Positions 32,461 through 43,562 of a stretch of 64,000 bases of DNA are shown one piece after another (position 1 is the stretch's first letter; every line of letters starts with the position of its first letter). The translations under genes and the position numbers were made by a program. The stretch lies in the NCBI RefSeq assembly GCF_904849725.1, contig NC_058522.1, positions 434,277,529 to 434,341,528 of the forward strand, in the 5' to 3' direction. The notes beneath the pieces were generated by a model, which searched no databases, was not told the DNA's origin, and was given only the letters and a program-made list of their open reading frames with translations. The stretch comes from Hordeum vulgare subsp. vulgare. Its lineage: Eukaryota; Streptophyta; Magnoliopsida; Poales; Poaceae.

Positions 32461-33003
32461 TCATTGTTGTTTCAAGGACCACAACCCATCAGCGATCCAA
32501 GCTCTGAATTGATTCATAGCAGCACTGTCCATCTCATTTGTTGTAGTCGTTCGCATAGACAATGGTACATAATTTTCATCTTGATCACACAAGTCGAAAT
32601 CTATATCGGCGAGTTGACTTTGTCTAATAAAATTATGCAGTGCAATGCAAGCCACAATGATTTTGCTTTGTTTCTGTTGTGGATAACTAGACAAGTGAAA
32701 CAAAGTCCTCCACTTGTTCTTCAAGACTCCAAAACACCTCTCGATGACATTTCTAAATAAAAAATGGGTGAAATTGAAGTGTTCCTTTTTTCCCCTAGGC
32801 ATTGTGCCAATCATGTCCAGACTCTATTGGTACTCTTCTAGGTCCTTTGTTATAGTAAGAGTCCAAGTAGTACATATCAATCATGCAGGCCATCTGCATC
32901 ATTCTTCTCTTCCTTTTTTTGGTGCATGAACAACATCAGTGCTTCATCATCACTGCTGATTCCATCAACACTTGTGTCATCATCCGAAACATGAAAATAT
33001 TAG
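32461..33003 (-). pseudogene. Harbinger transposase, middle deleted
   Basis: The C-terminal part (32814-32461) has FRNVIERCFGVLKNKWRTLF, with the catalytic Glu region, then SKIIVACIALHNFIRQS. Just upstream, in other frames, N-terminal text is visible (MYYLDSYYNKGPRRVPIESG, about 32890-32830). The two are joined with the first two catalytic Asp regions missing, so most of the DDE core was deleted. A TGA or frame change also separates the first acidic segment (about 33003-32890). The protein cannot be active. Confidence 0.7.
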
Positions 33004-33158
33004 TACAACTTCTTCATCATGCACCACCTCTTCAACTTGAAAACATTAGTACATGCAAATAAAACACATTAACATGCAATGATCATTTAACAAGGTCACA
33101 CAGCACAGGTCCATTACATAGTTATATTATATAAAGGACAATCAAGATAACTAGTACA

Positions 33159-36100
33159 CTAGTACAAATTCTTCATCATGCACCACCTCTTCAACCAAGT
33201 CAGCCTAGCCTCATTAGTTGAAATGTTCTCAAATATGACTCTGTTTGCCTCATCTGCAAAAAGTTGAGTTGCCATGAAGTACTCAACACTTGTTTCTTCT
33301 TCACCACATTGAACTGCCAACAGTTGACAATGAGTAATGGATTCCTTAGTGTTGTTTGATTTCTTCTCTCTTGCCTTGTCCTTTGCTTCGTGCCTTTTGT
33401 TTGCATATTCAGTGATCATGTCAGAAGTGTTCTCACTATTCATAGTATTGATGAGCCATGTCATTAGCTTCATCATTGGGCTCTTGTGTTTCTTTCCTGG
33501 GCTTGAAGCTGATTGTTCACCGCCGCTGCTCCCCCTCTTCCTACTGGTGGTGCTCATTGGACTCTGCTCATTTCCATCATCGGCAACATCATATTCTTCT
33601 TCTTCATCTTCATCTAAGGGCACATAAGCTGATGATCCATCAACTGCTACACCTTGAAATAGCTCTATTAGCATATCCAAATACTCAGGATTGCCACCCT
33701 TGAATTTTCTGACATCCGGTCTCTCCTGCAACATTAGTTAGTTAATTAGGACAAGGCTGAATAATGTAACCAATGTTGGGGAACATCGCATGGGAAACAC
33801 AAATTTTCCTACGCGCACGAAGACCTATCATGGTGATGTCCATCTACGAGAGAGGATTTCCGATCTACGTACCCTTGTAGATCGCACAGCAGAAGCGTTA
33901 GTGAACGCGGTTGATGTTGTGGAACGTCCTCACATCCCTCGATCCGCCCCGCGAACCGTCCCGCGATCCGTCACACGATCCGCTCCGATCTAGTGCCGAA
34001 CGGACGGCACCTCCGCGTTCAGCACACGTACAACTCGACGATGATCTCGGCCTTCTTGATCCAGCAAGAAAGACGGAGAGGTAGATGAGTTCTCCGGCAG
34101 CGTGACGGCGCTCCGGAGGTTGGTGGTGATCTAATCTCAGCAGGGCTCCACCCGAGCTCCGCAGAAACGCGATCTAGAGGAAAAATCGTGGAGGTATGTG
34201 GTCGGGCTGCCGTGGCAAAAGTTGTCTCAAATCATCCCTAATAGCTCCATATATATAGGAGGAGGGGAGGGGAGGCTTGCCTTGAGGCTCAAGGAGCCCC
34301 AAGGGCTGCGCCACCAAGGGGAGGAGGAGTCCGCCTCCAATCCGAGTCCAACTAGGATTGGAAGGTGGAGTCCTTCTCTTCTTTCCCACCTTTCCTTTTT
34401 TTTTCTCTTCTTTTGGTTTTTCTTTCTCTCTTGCGCAAGACAGCCTTGGGCTGACCCCACCTACTTGGTGCGCCACCCCTAAGGTCCTTGGGCCCTCCCG
34501 GGTGGGTGGTCCCCCCTCCCAGTGAAGATCCGGAACCCATTCGTCATTCCCGGTACATTACCGGTAATGCTCGAAAACCTTCCGGTAACCAAATGAAGTC
34601 ATCCTATATACCAATCTTCGTTTCCGGACCATTCCGGAAACCCTCGTGACGTCCGTGATCTCATCCGGGACTCCGAACAACATTCGGTAACCAACCATAT
34701 AACTCAAATACGCATAAAACAACGTCGAACCTTAAGTGTGCAGACCCTACGGGCTCGAGAACTATGTAGACATGACCCGAGTGACTCCTCGGTCAATATC
34801 CAATAGAGGGACCTGGATGCCCATATTGGATCCTACATATTCTACGAAGATCTTATCGATTGAACCTCAGTGCCAAGGATTCATATAGTCCCGTATGTCA
34901 TTCCCTTTGTCCTTCGGTATGTTACTTGCCCGAGATTCGGTCGTCAGTATCCGCATACCTATTTCAATCTCGTTTACCGGCAAGTCTCTTTACTCGTTTC
35001 GTAATACAAGATCCCGCAACTTACACTAAGTCACAGTGCTTGCAAGGCTTGTGTGTGATGTTGTATTACCGAGTGGGCCCCGAGATACCTCTCCGTCACA
35101 TGGAGTGACAAATCCCAGTCTCGATCCATACTAACTCAACAAACACCTTCGGAGATACCTGTAGAGCATCTTTATAGTCACCCAGTTACGTTGCGACGTT
35201 TGATACACACAAAGCATTCCTCCGGTGTCAGTGAGTTATATGATCTCATGGTCATAGGAACAAATACTTGACACGCAGAAAACAGTAGCAACAAAATGAC
35301 ACGATCAACATGCTACGTCTATTAGTTTGGGTCTAGTCCATCACATGATTCTCCTAATGATGTGATCCCGTTATCAAGTGACAACACTTGCCTATGGTCA
35401 GGAAACCTTGACATCTTTGATCAACGAGCTAGTCAACTAGAGGCTTACTAGGGACAGTGTTTTGTCTATGTATCCACACATGCACTATGTTTCCAATCAA
35501 TACAATTATAGCATGGATAAAAAATGATTATCATGAACAAAGAAATATAATAATAACTAATTTATTATTGCCTCTAGGGCATATTTCCAACAACCAAGTG
35601 TGAGCAATTCAGATGTAATTTGGAGAATAATGTATGTACCTTAATTATTTTTTTCCACCACTCATTTGATGCGGTTATAGCTCCATCTCCAGTTCGGCCA
35701 CAACCAGTTTGCTGCCCCAACCACACCCAAGCAGTATAGTAGCTCTTGAGTCTAGTTATGCAATTTTTAAATTGCTTGGTACTATGCAGGAGGCCCGCAC
35801 GCTGATATTTTTTTTCTTCATGTTATTGTAGGCTCTACTTGTCCAAACACCATTCACACAGTGCCCATCCCTAGCTTCGTCACACGCGATGTTACAAAGT
35901 ACAGTAATGTTCGCGTGTGTACAATCAGCCTTGGCAATGTTTTTTTAAACAAAAATAACAATTACACAATTCAAACAAAAATAACAAGTAGACATTTCCA
36001 ACAAAAAATAACAATGCACACAATTAGCTAGCACAAAAAGAAGATGAATTTGCACCCTCATACAAAAAAAGAACTATGTACACAATTCAAAAATTTACCT

Positions 36101-36626
36101 CTCCAAAAGCATTGTTGTCATCTTCATCTTCAAAGCCTTCATTCTCGTCGACATCTTTTGAAGACGCAGCAGTTGACGACACACGTTGCTTCCCCGCAGT
36201 TTTTCCTCTACTACCGCCCGATGAGGACCCTTTGGCTCGACCTACGCCGCGTCCGGTGACCTGGGACACGGTCCTCCCACGGCCTATGGCGCCTCCCTCA
36301 ACGACAGCTGCGCCCGGGGCGACGAACGGACCCAGGTGAGAGCCGGTTCGGCCTCCGATGTTCAGAGACCGGCTGCGACCTCCTCCGCCCTAGGGCACGG
36401 GCCTACCACAACCAGGTCCGACCAGAGGAAGGCCATGACCGGCCGACTGGTCGAAGAGGAGTTGCTGGTACGAGCCCAACTCCGGGAAGTCGTCGACGTT
36501 GCTGTTAAGATCCAAGAAGTCCATTCCCCTCCCGAGATTTCCACCGTCGGATGAGCCTTGGGTTGCCTGTTGACACGAGGAGAACTGGGAGAAAAAAGGC
36601 ATCTGCTCCTCCTCATCATCAGCCAT
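33159..36626 (-). pseudogene. Harbinger Myb/SANT-like DNA-binding protein gene, two exons
   Basis: Exon 1 runs from ATG 36626 (MADDEEEQMPFFSQFSSC) through a Gly/Ser-rich linker and a Myb/SANT-like domain ending SNEWWKKIIK at about 35640. It contains stops and frame changes, for example in an A run near 35810. The donor GTACAT is at 35639-35634. Exon 2 is 33725-33159, after acceptor TGCAG, and stays open: ERPDVRKFKGGNPEYLDML, an acidic patch, a basic RKRG/KKHK patch and a helical tail. In Harbinger elements this protein binds the ends and assists the transposase in the nucleus. The intron is about 1.9 kb but would be about 90 bases without the solo LTR inside it. Confidence 0.7.
33774..35592 (-). 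mobile_element. BARE1/WIS/Angela solo LTR, 1819 bp, TSD ACCAA
   Basis: On the plus strand it starts TGTTGGGGAAC and ends TTTCCAACA, the reverse of the 15163-16991 copy. ACCAA at 33769-33773 and 35593-35597 is a perfect target duplication. No internal sequence remains. It lies inside the short intron of the Harbinger Myb-like gene. Confidence 0.95.
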
Positions 36627-37312
36627 GGTGCGGTGACCTGGGACGCGGGGATCGTCATCAGCCATGGCGCGGTGACCTGGGACGCGGGCCGAGGCGGGGA
36701 CTGCAGCGACGCGCAACGGACCGAGGCGGGGGCGACTGGAAGGAGCGACGCGGGGGCGGTGATTGGGGCGGCTGGAACGGAGCGAGGCAGGGCGGGAAAA
36801 GGAGCGAGGCAGCGGCGGTTGGATCGACGCGGGGCGGTGGCGATTGGAGCGATGCGGGGCGGCGGCGATTGGACCGAAGCGGGGCGACGAGGGGAAAGAG
36901 CCAGGCGGAGCGAGGCGGGCTAGGTGCGGGCCGCGATAAGTCCCAATAAGTTCCTCTCTGAGAGTCTTTTTTCATAAGTCCCGAATGACTACTATAAGTC
37001 CCAATAAGTTCCTACTGTTTGGTTTTGGTGGGACTTATAGAAACTTTTTTAAGTCCCAAAACCAATAACTCCGTGGAAACAAACACCCTGTTAGTGCATG
37101 ATCAGACCGTTTTGCTCCGCCTTCGTAATAGTCGTACTCTTTTCCGTCTGTTGCTCTGTTGGCGACTCATACGGCCGTGTCACATATCAGTGTATGTACG
37201 TACGTAACATTAGCCACAGATTGCGCTTGCTCTTTTTTTCTTTGACTGAAGAAGAATAAAATTGCGCTTGCTTTGTTGCAGACCAGTTGTGTACAAAAGT
37301 ACCTCGCTGCTA

Positions 37313-37405
37313 TTCCCTCTGTTCAAAAATAATTGTCTTAATTTTGTACTAGCTTTAGTATATAGTTATACTAAGCTTGAGAAACTTATTTTGAAATGAA
37401 GGAAG
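37313..37405. mobile_element. Stowaway-like MITE, 93 bp
   Basis: TA-flanked (37311-37312 and 37406-37407) with ends TTCCCTCTGTTCAAAA and TTTTGAAATGAAGGAAG as imperfect inverted repeats. Its centre TTTAGTATATAGTTATAC is also semi-palindromic. Confidence 0.65.
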
Positions 37406-37407
37406 TA

Positions 37408-37839
37408 CATTTTTTTAAAGTACCTACGTGTCATGCTACGCAAAGTCATTGGTTGGTTAGCTCTGAACCCCAAACAGATTCTTCGCCGTTATACGTGTCA
37501 GGTCATTGGTAGGTTATATCTTATATGAGCCAACCACCGGTTTTAGCATCGGATAATCAGATAATTTAACAAAGAGCCAAACATGAGATACACCATTCCC
37601 ATGAACCAACCAATGGAAGGAAAAGTCTGTGATAGTCTAATTTCGTTTCTCTATCTAGCTAGATTGTTGCTGGTTAGTTCTCCATGGGTCTTCAGTTTTG
37701 TGTAGTTCCAGATGGCCCTTCTATATCGAAAAAATTAAAAATTAAAATCTCCATTAGGTGAAAAGTTTGGCTAGAAAGGTGTCAAGCCAAGCATTATGTA
37801 TTTACCTTTTGTGTGTGTATGTTGAGACCTCTTTTTTGA
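37408..37839. other. Unassigned sequence left of the Mutator-like element
   Basis: AT-rich, no gene recognised. A partial internal repeat (GTCATTGGTTGGTTAG and GTCATTGGTAGGTTAT) occurs near 37446 and 37502. Confidence 0.3.
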
Positions 37840-37944
37840 GGGCTTATAGCTCCTGTGCGACACATTTCATGGGAATTGGAATGAATGCGACGTGGTTAGA
37901 GAAAATGGCTGTCCTGCGACACATTTGAGCCCGTAAATAGCCCA
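37840..37944 (+). repeat. MULE left terminal inverted repeat
   Basis: Starts GGGCTTATAGCTCCTGTGCG and contains the unit TGCGACACATTT twice. The inverted partner is 45394-45498. Confidence 0.9.
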
Positions 37945-38393
37945 GGGCTAGACGGGTGTTAAATTGGTTGTCAACCAAGCTGATTAATGTTAAGACATGT
38001 GGGTACAACTTAGTGAGCACTGCATGTGGGTCCAACTTAGTCAATGTTGCATGTGGGTCCAAGGGATCCCAGCCGCCAAACAGTGCCCCCACCGTGCTTT
38101 TGTTCTTCTACGGCAGCGGCAAATCTTGCTTTCTCGGTGGCGGAGGCGGCAGAGCCCTAGTTCTCAGCGACGTAGCCCTCGTTCTCGGTGGCGGCGACTT
38201 AAATGGTGGTGAGTGAATTCGAGCCCTAGTCCCGTTCTCCTCTTGGGCCCGTAGATCTCAGCTAATTTCCTCTGTTTTCGCTTGTTGAATCGCCTCGCAT
38301 AGATTGTGAGGGGAGCCCGTGGGCATACAGAGATGGAGCAGCCATGTTCCAGATCGAATAGGTAATGCCCACCTCTCTCCGAACTAATTTTGC

Positions 38394-41300
38394 ATGCAAT
38401 TAGGGCCTCGTGTCCTCTTTCTCACACTGGCCACCACTAACAGAGGGGATGCTGCCGCTCGAACCTTTGAGTTGACGATAGAATTCTTTCCATCGAAGGC
38501 AAAATTAGTTGATGGTAGCATACAGAACATTCAGAGGGATACCCTTGTGAAGTGGGATGTTGAGTTTACAGAGATTGGTCCACAAGTTCTACAAAACATG
38601 GGAGAGAAGGCGGTGAAGAAATGGGTGGAGAAAATTAGGGAGGATATTTTTTGGGGACCACATCAAGAAGTATCACTGTTGGGTGAAGATGGTGAAGAGA
38701 TTGTTGAAGAAATCGATCGGCTAAACGGCTGGACAAGCAAACGGGCTATTTTTTTTGCAGAGCTCGTTGATCTGAATATCTTTTCAAAGGTTGGATATGT
38801 GCCATCACGCTTGGCTGCACAGATGGCAGATGATGATTGGGCTACAGAAAGGCCATTGATTCTGATGTGTACTGAACTGACAGTAATAGCCGAAGAGGGA
38901 GATGTGGCTGGAACTGAAACTGCAGTTAGTGTTGATTGGAATGCAGTTGAATTAGATGAGCCTACTGATTTGGTCATTGCACCAATGTCTGACACTAAGA
39001 TAGCCATACTTTTTGGCATTCCATTCGATGACAGAGACAAGCAAGGGGAGAGGGATGAATCTAGTTTGCCTACTAATGATGATGAAGATGTAGATGCACA
39101 TTTGATGGAAGAAGCTGCAGATGATGTAGATGATGCACATGATGACGAGCTGGTGCATGTGTATGACAAGGAAAACCCTTTCATTGAAGTGGGGAAGTTG
39201 TGTCCAAGCATGGCTGAGTTTAGGATGTGTTTCAAGACTTATGTAGTGAAACATGAGTTTGATGCCAAGACTGTTTGGACTGACAAAAAGAAGTTTTATG
39301 TGAGGTGCAGAGGATTTGATGGTAGTGTCAGGCCTTGCAAGTGGTACATATCTTCTAGACTGCAACCTGATGGAAGTAATGCCAGGGTTAACCAAATCCC
39401 CAATAAACATACTTGTATTACAAGTTCACAAAGAGTGTGAACCATGACATCATAACTTTGGGTTACAGAAAAGATCACCCCGATTTTAGCAAAAACACCA
39501 AACACTACTGCTAAGAAACTCAAAACAGACTTGCAAAAGATGTACCCCATTAAACTGAAATATACCACAGTGTGGAAGGAAAAACAAAGGGCAATGAAAA
39601 TTTATATGGTGATTGGGCAAATACATGTAGGATGATTTTCAACTTCAAAGCAGAGGTGTAGAAGAGGTCACCTGATAGTGTTGTGGAGATAGATATTAAG
39701 GTATCAGAGGCAGGTGATGTCAAATTCTCCAAGTTCTTTATGGCTTTGAAGCCTTGCATTGATGGCTTCAAAGCAGGGCGCCGTCCATATTTGAGCATAG
39801 ACTCGTCTTTTCTGACAGGCGAGTGGAATGGTGAGTTGGCAGCCTGCAATGCTCTAGATGGACACAACTGGATGTTCCCTATTATTGTTGGCTTGTTTCA
39901 GTCAAAATCAGAGCCTTCATGGACATGGATCATGATGCAGTTTAAAAGATGCCTAGGGCCAGTATCACCTTTAGCTACACACACAAACACATGTAAGGGG
40001 CTGGAAAATGCAGTGAATTTTCCCACATGCTGAGTAGAGGGCGTGTTTCAGCCATATGTGGATGAATTTGATCAAAAAATTCAGAGGAGAAGAATTTGGG
40101 CGCATGTGGCTAGCAGCAAGATCTTACACTAGACAGACACACACATACCATCTTGATAAGATAATGGCAGCATGCAATGAGTTTGGTCCATGGCTAAACA
40201 CCTACCATTCTTTGTTATGGTACAAGTCAGGATTCAACACTGCCATCAAGTGTGATCATATCAACAACAATTTGGTAGGAAGTTTCAACAACAAGGTGGA
40301 ACAATTAAAAGATTTGCATGCACATGACATGGTTGACCAAATCAGGATCATTCTCATGCGGTTGTGGGAATTGAGAAGAAGAATAGGTGATTGTCTGCAA
40401 GGTGATAAGCTTCCAGCAGTGGTACAACAGGTGGTCAACACGAGCAGAAATCTTTCACATCTGTTAGTTGAAAAATCTTCACTTTGGGGTGCTGAAGTTA
40501 GAGATAACAAAACTAGAAGGAGGCACATTGTTAACACTGAATTGCATGATTGCACTTGCCTGGAGTGGCAACACACTGGTAAACCATGTGAGCATGCCAT
40601 TCTTTTCTTAAACTCCCAACCGAAGATAAACATGCACCCATATTTGCATGTATATTATTCGGTAGCAAAATTGAAAGCTGCATATGCTACTCCAATTCCA
40701 CCACTTACAAATCAGTCTCAGTGGCTTGAAGTGGAGATTGAATTTTCCATGTGTCCTCCCTTGACGAAAAGAAAGGCTGGCAGGCCAAAACAGAGTAGAT
40801 TCAAGGGATTGTTTGAGAAAGATGGGAGCAATAAGAAGGGAAAGATAGATGGAAAGCCAAAAAGGGCCCCAAAAGGTAACAAAAACAGATGAAAGTTGTG
40901 CGAGGAACTTGGTCATAGAGTAGGATCTGTCAAATGTCGTTACACTCCTAAAAATACAAAGTATGTTCTTATTTATTTGTGTGTGTTTCGATTTGGTGCT
41001 CCTTTCCAATTACTATATCTATGAAATGTTTTTTCCAATGGCCAGGAGGAAGCGTGCAAGTCAACCCCTTGTTGTTGAAGAATGCTGGCCAACAAAAAAA
41101 GCAAGAGTCAATGGCTGCAGAAAGAAGAGAAGTGTGCCTGCCGAAACTGAACCTGAGCGTGTCGAAGTACAGACTCAAGAAAATCCTGCTGCAAACGAGT
41201 TTCAGACTGAAGAAACTCATGTCGAGGTTCACACCGAAGAAACCGAAACTGCTGCAGACGAGTTTCAGACTGAAGAAGCTCATGTGGAGGTGCACATTCA

Positions 41301-41616
41301 GACTGAAGAAACTCAAACTGAAACAGCTGCATACGAGTTTTAGACTGAAGAAGCTGATGTGGAGGTGCACATTCAGACTGAAGAAACTCAACCTGAAACT
41401 GCTGCAGACGAGTTTCAGACTAAAGAAGCTCATGTGGAGGTGCACATTCAGACTGAAGAAACTGCTGTCAACATTCATACTGAAGACATTTTTGGAGGCT
41501 TATCCCGAGTGAAGAAAACCAAGATGATCAGTGAACTTGTGTGTGTAGTGGAACCAAAAACAAAAAGTAGCAAGGCAAAGAATCGCACACGGCATGGTAG
41601 GAAGAAGTTGAACTAA
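38394..41616 (+). pseudogene. MuDR-type transposase of the MULE, decayed
   Basis: The first open part (38394-39440) has an acidic region and then the MuDR N-terminal DNA-binding domain (VGKLCPSMAEFRMCFKTYVV, CRGFDGSVRPCKWYISS). TGA at 39438 and TAA at 39453 follow. The MULE catalytic domain (39683-40033) keeps SIDSSFLTGEWNGELAACNA with the first Asp. The expected second Asp appears as Asn in THTNTCKG. The next segment (40056-40892) ends with a SWIM zinc finger, CTCLEWQHTGKPCEHAI. A knuckle-like CEELGHRVGSVKC follows a TGA at 40890. An 84-base intron (about 40962-41045) leads to a tail of repeated QTEEAHVEVH units with a TAG at 41341. Stops, frame changes and the lost Asp rule out activity. 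Confidence 0.85.
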
Positions 41617-43000
41617 TAACTGTTTGAAAATTTGTCATGTAATAATATTTGTAAATTGGTGAGTACTAGTTTGGTTATTGTCTTAAAACTCGCATTCAAT
41701 CTTGAAGCAAAATTCAAATTTGGGCACAAATTCAAATTTGGCTCAAATTCAAATTAGGGCCCCATTGATGTTTCAATGATATCTCAACTCCCTTAACTCA
41801 ACTATGTTTGTTAGCTGATCAATCACAGCCCTTTTGCTAATTTAAACTCATAGTCATGAAAAGTGTGCTTCAAATGACCTCCAAATGTAGGGTAAACGGC
41901 CTGATTTCTAAGCATGTTTTTTTGAACCTTGCCTAAATCAATCAAATAAATTTTCTACACATCTATTATACATATATACTGTAAATCTGAACTCTCACCA
42001 TTTATTGAATTAATCTTCCATTATTTTATTTTATTTTTGAAAATACATGGTTTAGTAGGAAATCATAATAAAACATGAAAAATGAGAAAGTAAGTTGAGA
42101 TCTTTCTTAGTCACTTCAAAATAAGACAATGTGCGCAAGTTTCATATTTTTTTGATTTTTTTGAATTAGTTATGCTCAACCCTAATCATACACTCTAGTC
42201 TCTCCATCGAAAACCATACTACATTGTTCGAGGAATGGCCAGTTAGTGAAGGATTTTTCATGCAAATGTATTTAACCCATATTTTTTTCTCTTTACTATA
42301 CAACATAATAAGACAATGTGCGCAAGTTTTATATATTTTTGATTTTTTTGAATTAGTTATGCTCAACCCTAATCACGCAAAACCCTCTCAAAACCCCATC
42401 ACTCCGTCCCGGTGTCGAACGTTGAGTGTGGACGGTCGAGATCAGGCACTAGGGTTAGCTACAGTGTATGGCGATCCACGTGAGATGCGCTGATTGGCTG
42501 AAGCACTGGGGTTTGGATCACCCTCTCTCGCTGGGGTGGATGAGGTGCATGGACCAAGTTTACACGCACAACGCCCGTTCCATCGCTGCATGCACGGATC
42601 ATCTGCGGCCCGGGCCCCACTTGTCATTCGCGCTACACAGTTTTCACCACCACAAGCGATCTCAACCGTGCAGCCGCCGTTGCAGCATGCATTGCAACCC
42701 GTCCACGCGCCCGGCCCGCCACTGATGCATGGGAGCGCTGCTCCGCCAACCCCTCGACGTAGCCCTGCTCCGCCCACCCTCGCAGTAAAGCATCGCATGC
42801 GTGCCATTACTCCCCAGGAGACGTCGCATCTGTGCCAGTAACGCGTGCAGGCCAATGGTCGGTGACCAGCGCGCTCCTCTTTCCGGCGACACACTCACAC
42901 TCGGAGACGACGGGGGCCTCAAACGGCGTGCGCCCGAGTTAGACAATGGGCACATTAAGGCGCCGTTTTTTGCCATGTTTCCCACCACGATTAAGGACAA
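41617..43000. other. MULE spacer between transposase and second gene
   Basis: AT-rich to 42380, then GC-rich. A 64-base segment (GACAATGTGCGCAAGTTT...) occurs at 42124 and again at 42311 in the same orientation. GC-rich frames near 42.45-42.9 kb have no recognisable domain. The end presumably includes the promoter of the 43155 ORF. Confidence 0.4.
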
Positions 43001-43154
43001 CTGATGTGTGTGTGGTTTCTATTTATCCCAACCTCTTCTACCTCAACCAACTCACCTCTCTCCCCCTCTCAATCTACCCAAACTCCACACTCGCAGTACC
43101 TCTCTCCCGTCTCAATCCATCCAAGCCAGCCCCGCCCCACCCCGCCCCGACACC

Positions 43155-43562
43155 ATGCAGTTAACCAGGCCAACCTTCCTCCCGCTGACCATCGTGCCGG
43201 AGAGGCAGTACCCCGATGGGGGCATGGTGGAGAACGAGCTCCGGGTGTGGGAAATGTCAAGGTGGAGGGGTGCGCGGGAGTTTGCCACCATCTTCATCAG
43301 GGTCGGGTACCGTCACTTGCCTCCCGTCTCTCCGCTCCCGTTCACCTTCAGGGAGGCTCACATGGGAGGAATGAGCCCCATCGTCCACTTCACCAACCCG
43401 TTCGATGTCTTCCATCTCCTCGTCCTTGCCTTCTTCTGTGGGTGCGAGTTCATCGCGTTCTTGGCCTACAACATCTTCACCAACCTAGACTACACCTTCC
43501 CCACCAAGGACAACATGCACGCTCTCAGCTACCACTTCTCGGCCGAGGACGATGAAGAGTGA
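43155..43562 (+). CDS. Intact 135-codon ORF inside the MULE, function unknown
   Basis: Starts at ATG 43155 in good plant context (GACACCATGC) and ends at TGA 43560-43562 (FSAEDDEE). An upstream TATA-like CTATTTATCC lies near 43018 with a pyrimidine-rich leader. Codon use is GC-rich at third positions, unlike the AT-rich transposase. One likely membrane segment is visible (VFHLLVLAFFCGCEFIAFLA, about residues 86-105). The rest is soluble-looking with an acidic C-terminus. I recognise no family. Being uninterrupted beside a dead transposase, it may be a captured host gene piece or a MULE accessory gene. An ORF in a different frame from 43004 overlaps it and looks like chance. Confidence 0.6.
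   Translation: MQLTRPTFLPLTIVPERQYPDGGMVENELRVWEMSRWRGAREFATIFIRVGYRHLPPVSPLPFTFREAHMGGMSPIVHFTNPFDVFHLLVLAFFCGCEFIAFLAYNIFTNLDYTFPTKDNMHALSYHFSAEDDEE

Larger units (their letters stand above)
32124..37090 (-). mobile_element. PIF/Harbinger element with Myb-like gene, TSD TTA
   Basis: Flanked by TTA (32121-32123 and 37091-37093). Ends GGCCGTGTTTGTTTC and, inverted, CAGGGTGTTTGTTTCC share GTGTTTGTTTC. Sub-terminal ACTTATAAGTC-type motifs recur at both ends, and a 40-base unit (AAGTCCCTACCTGTTTG...) is repeated near 32180 and 32220. It carries both usual Harbinger genes on the minus strand: a Myb/SANT-like gene and a transposase. It also contains a nested BARE/Angela solo LTR. Without that insert it would be about 3.1 kb. 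Confidence 0.8.

Noticed and set aside
40969..41478. 169-codon minus-strand ORF with FSLNVHLHMSFFSLKLVC repeats
   Set aside because: It is the antisense of the tandem-repeat tail of the MULE transposase.
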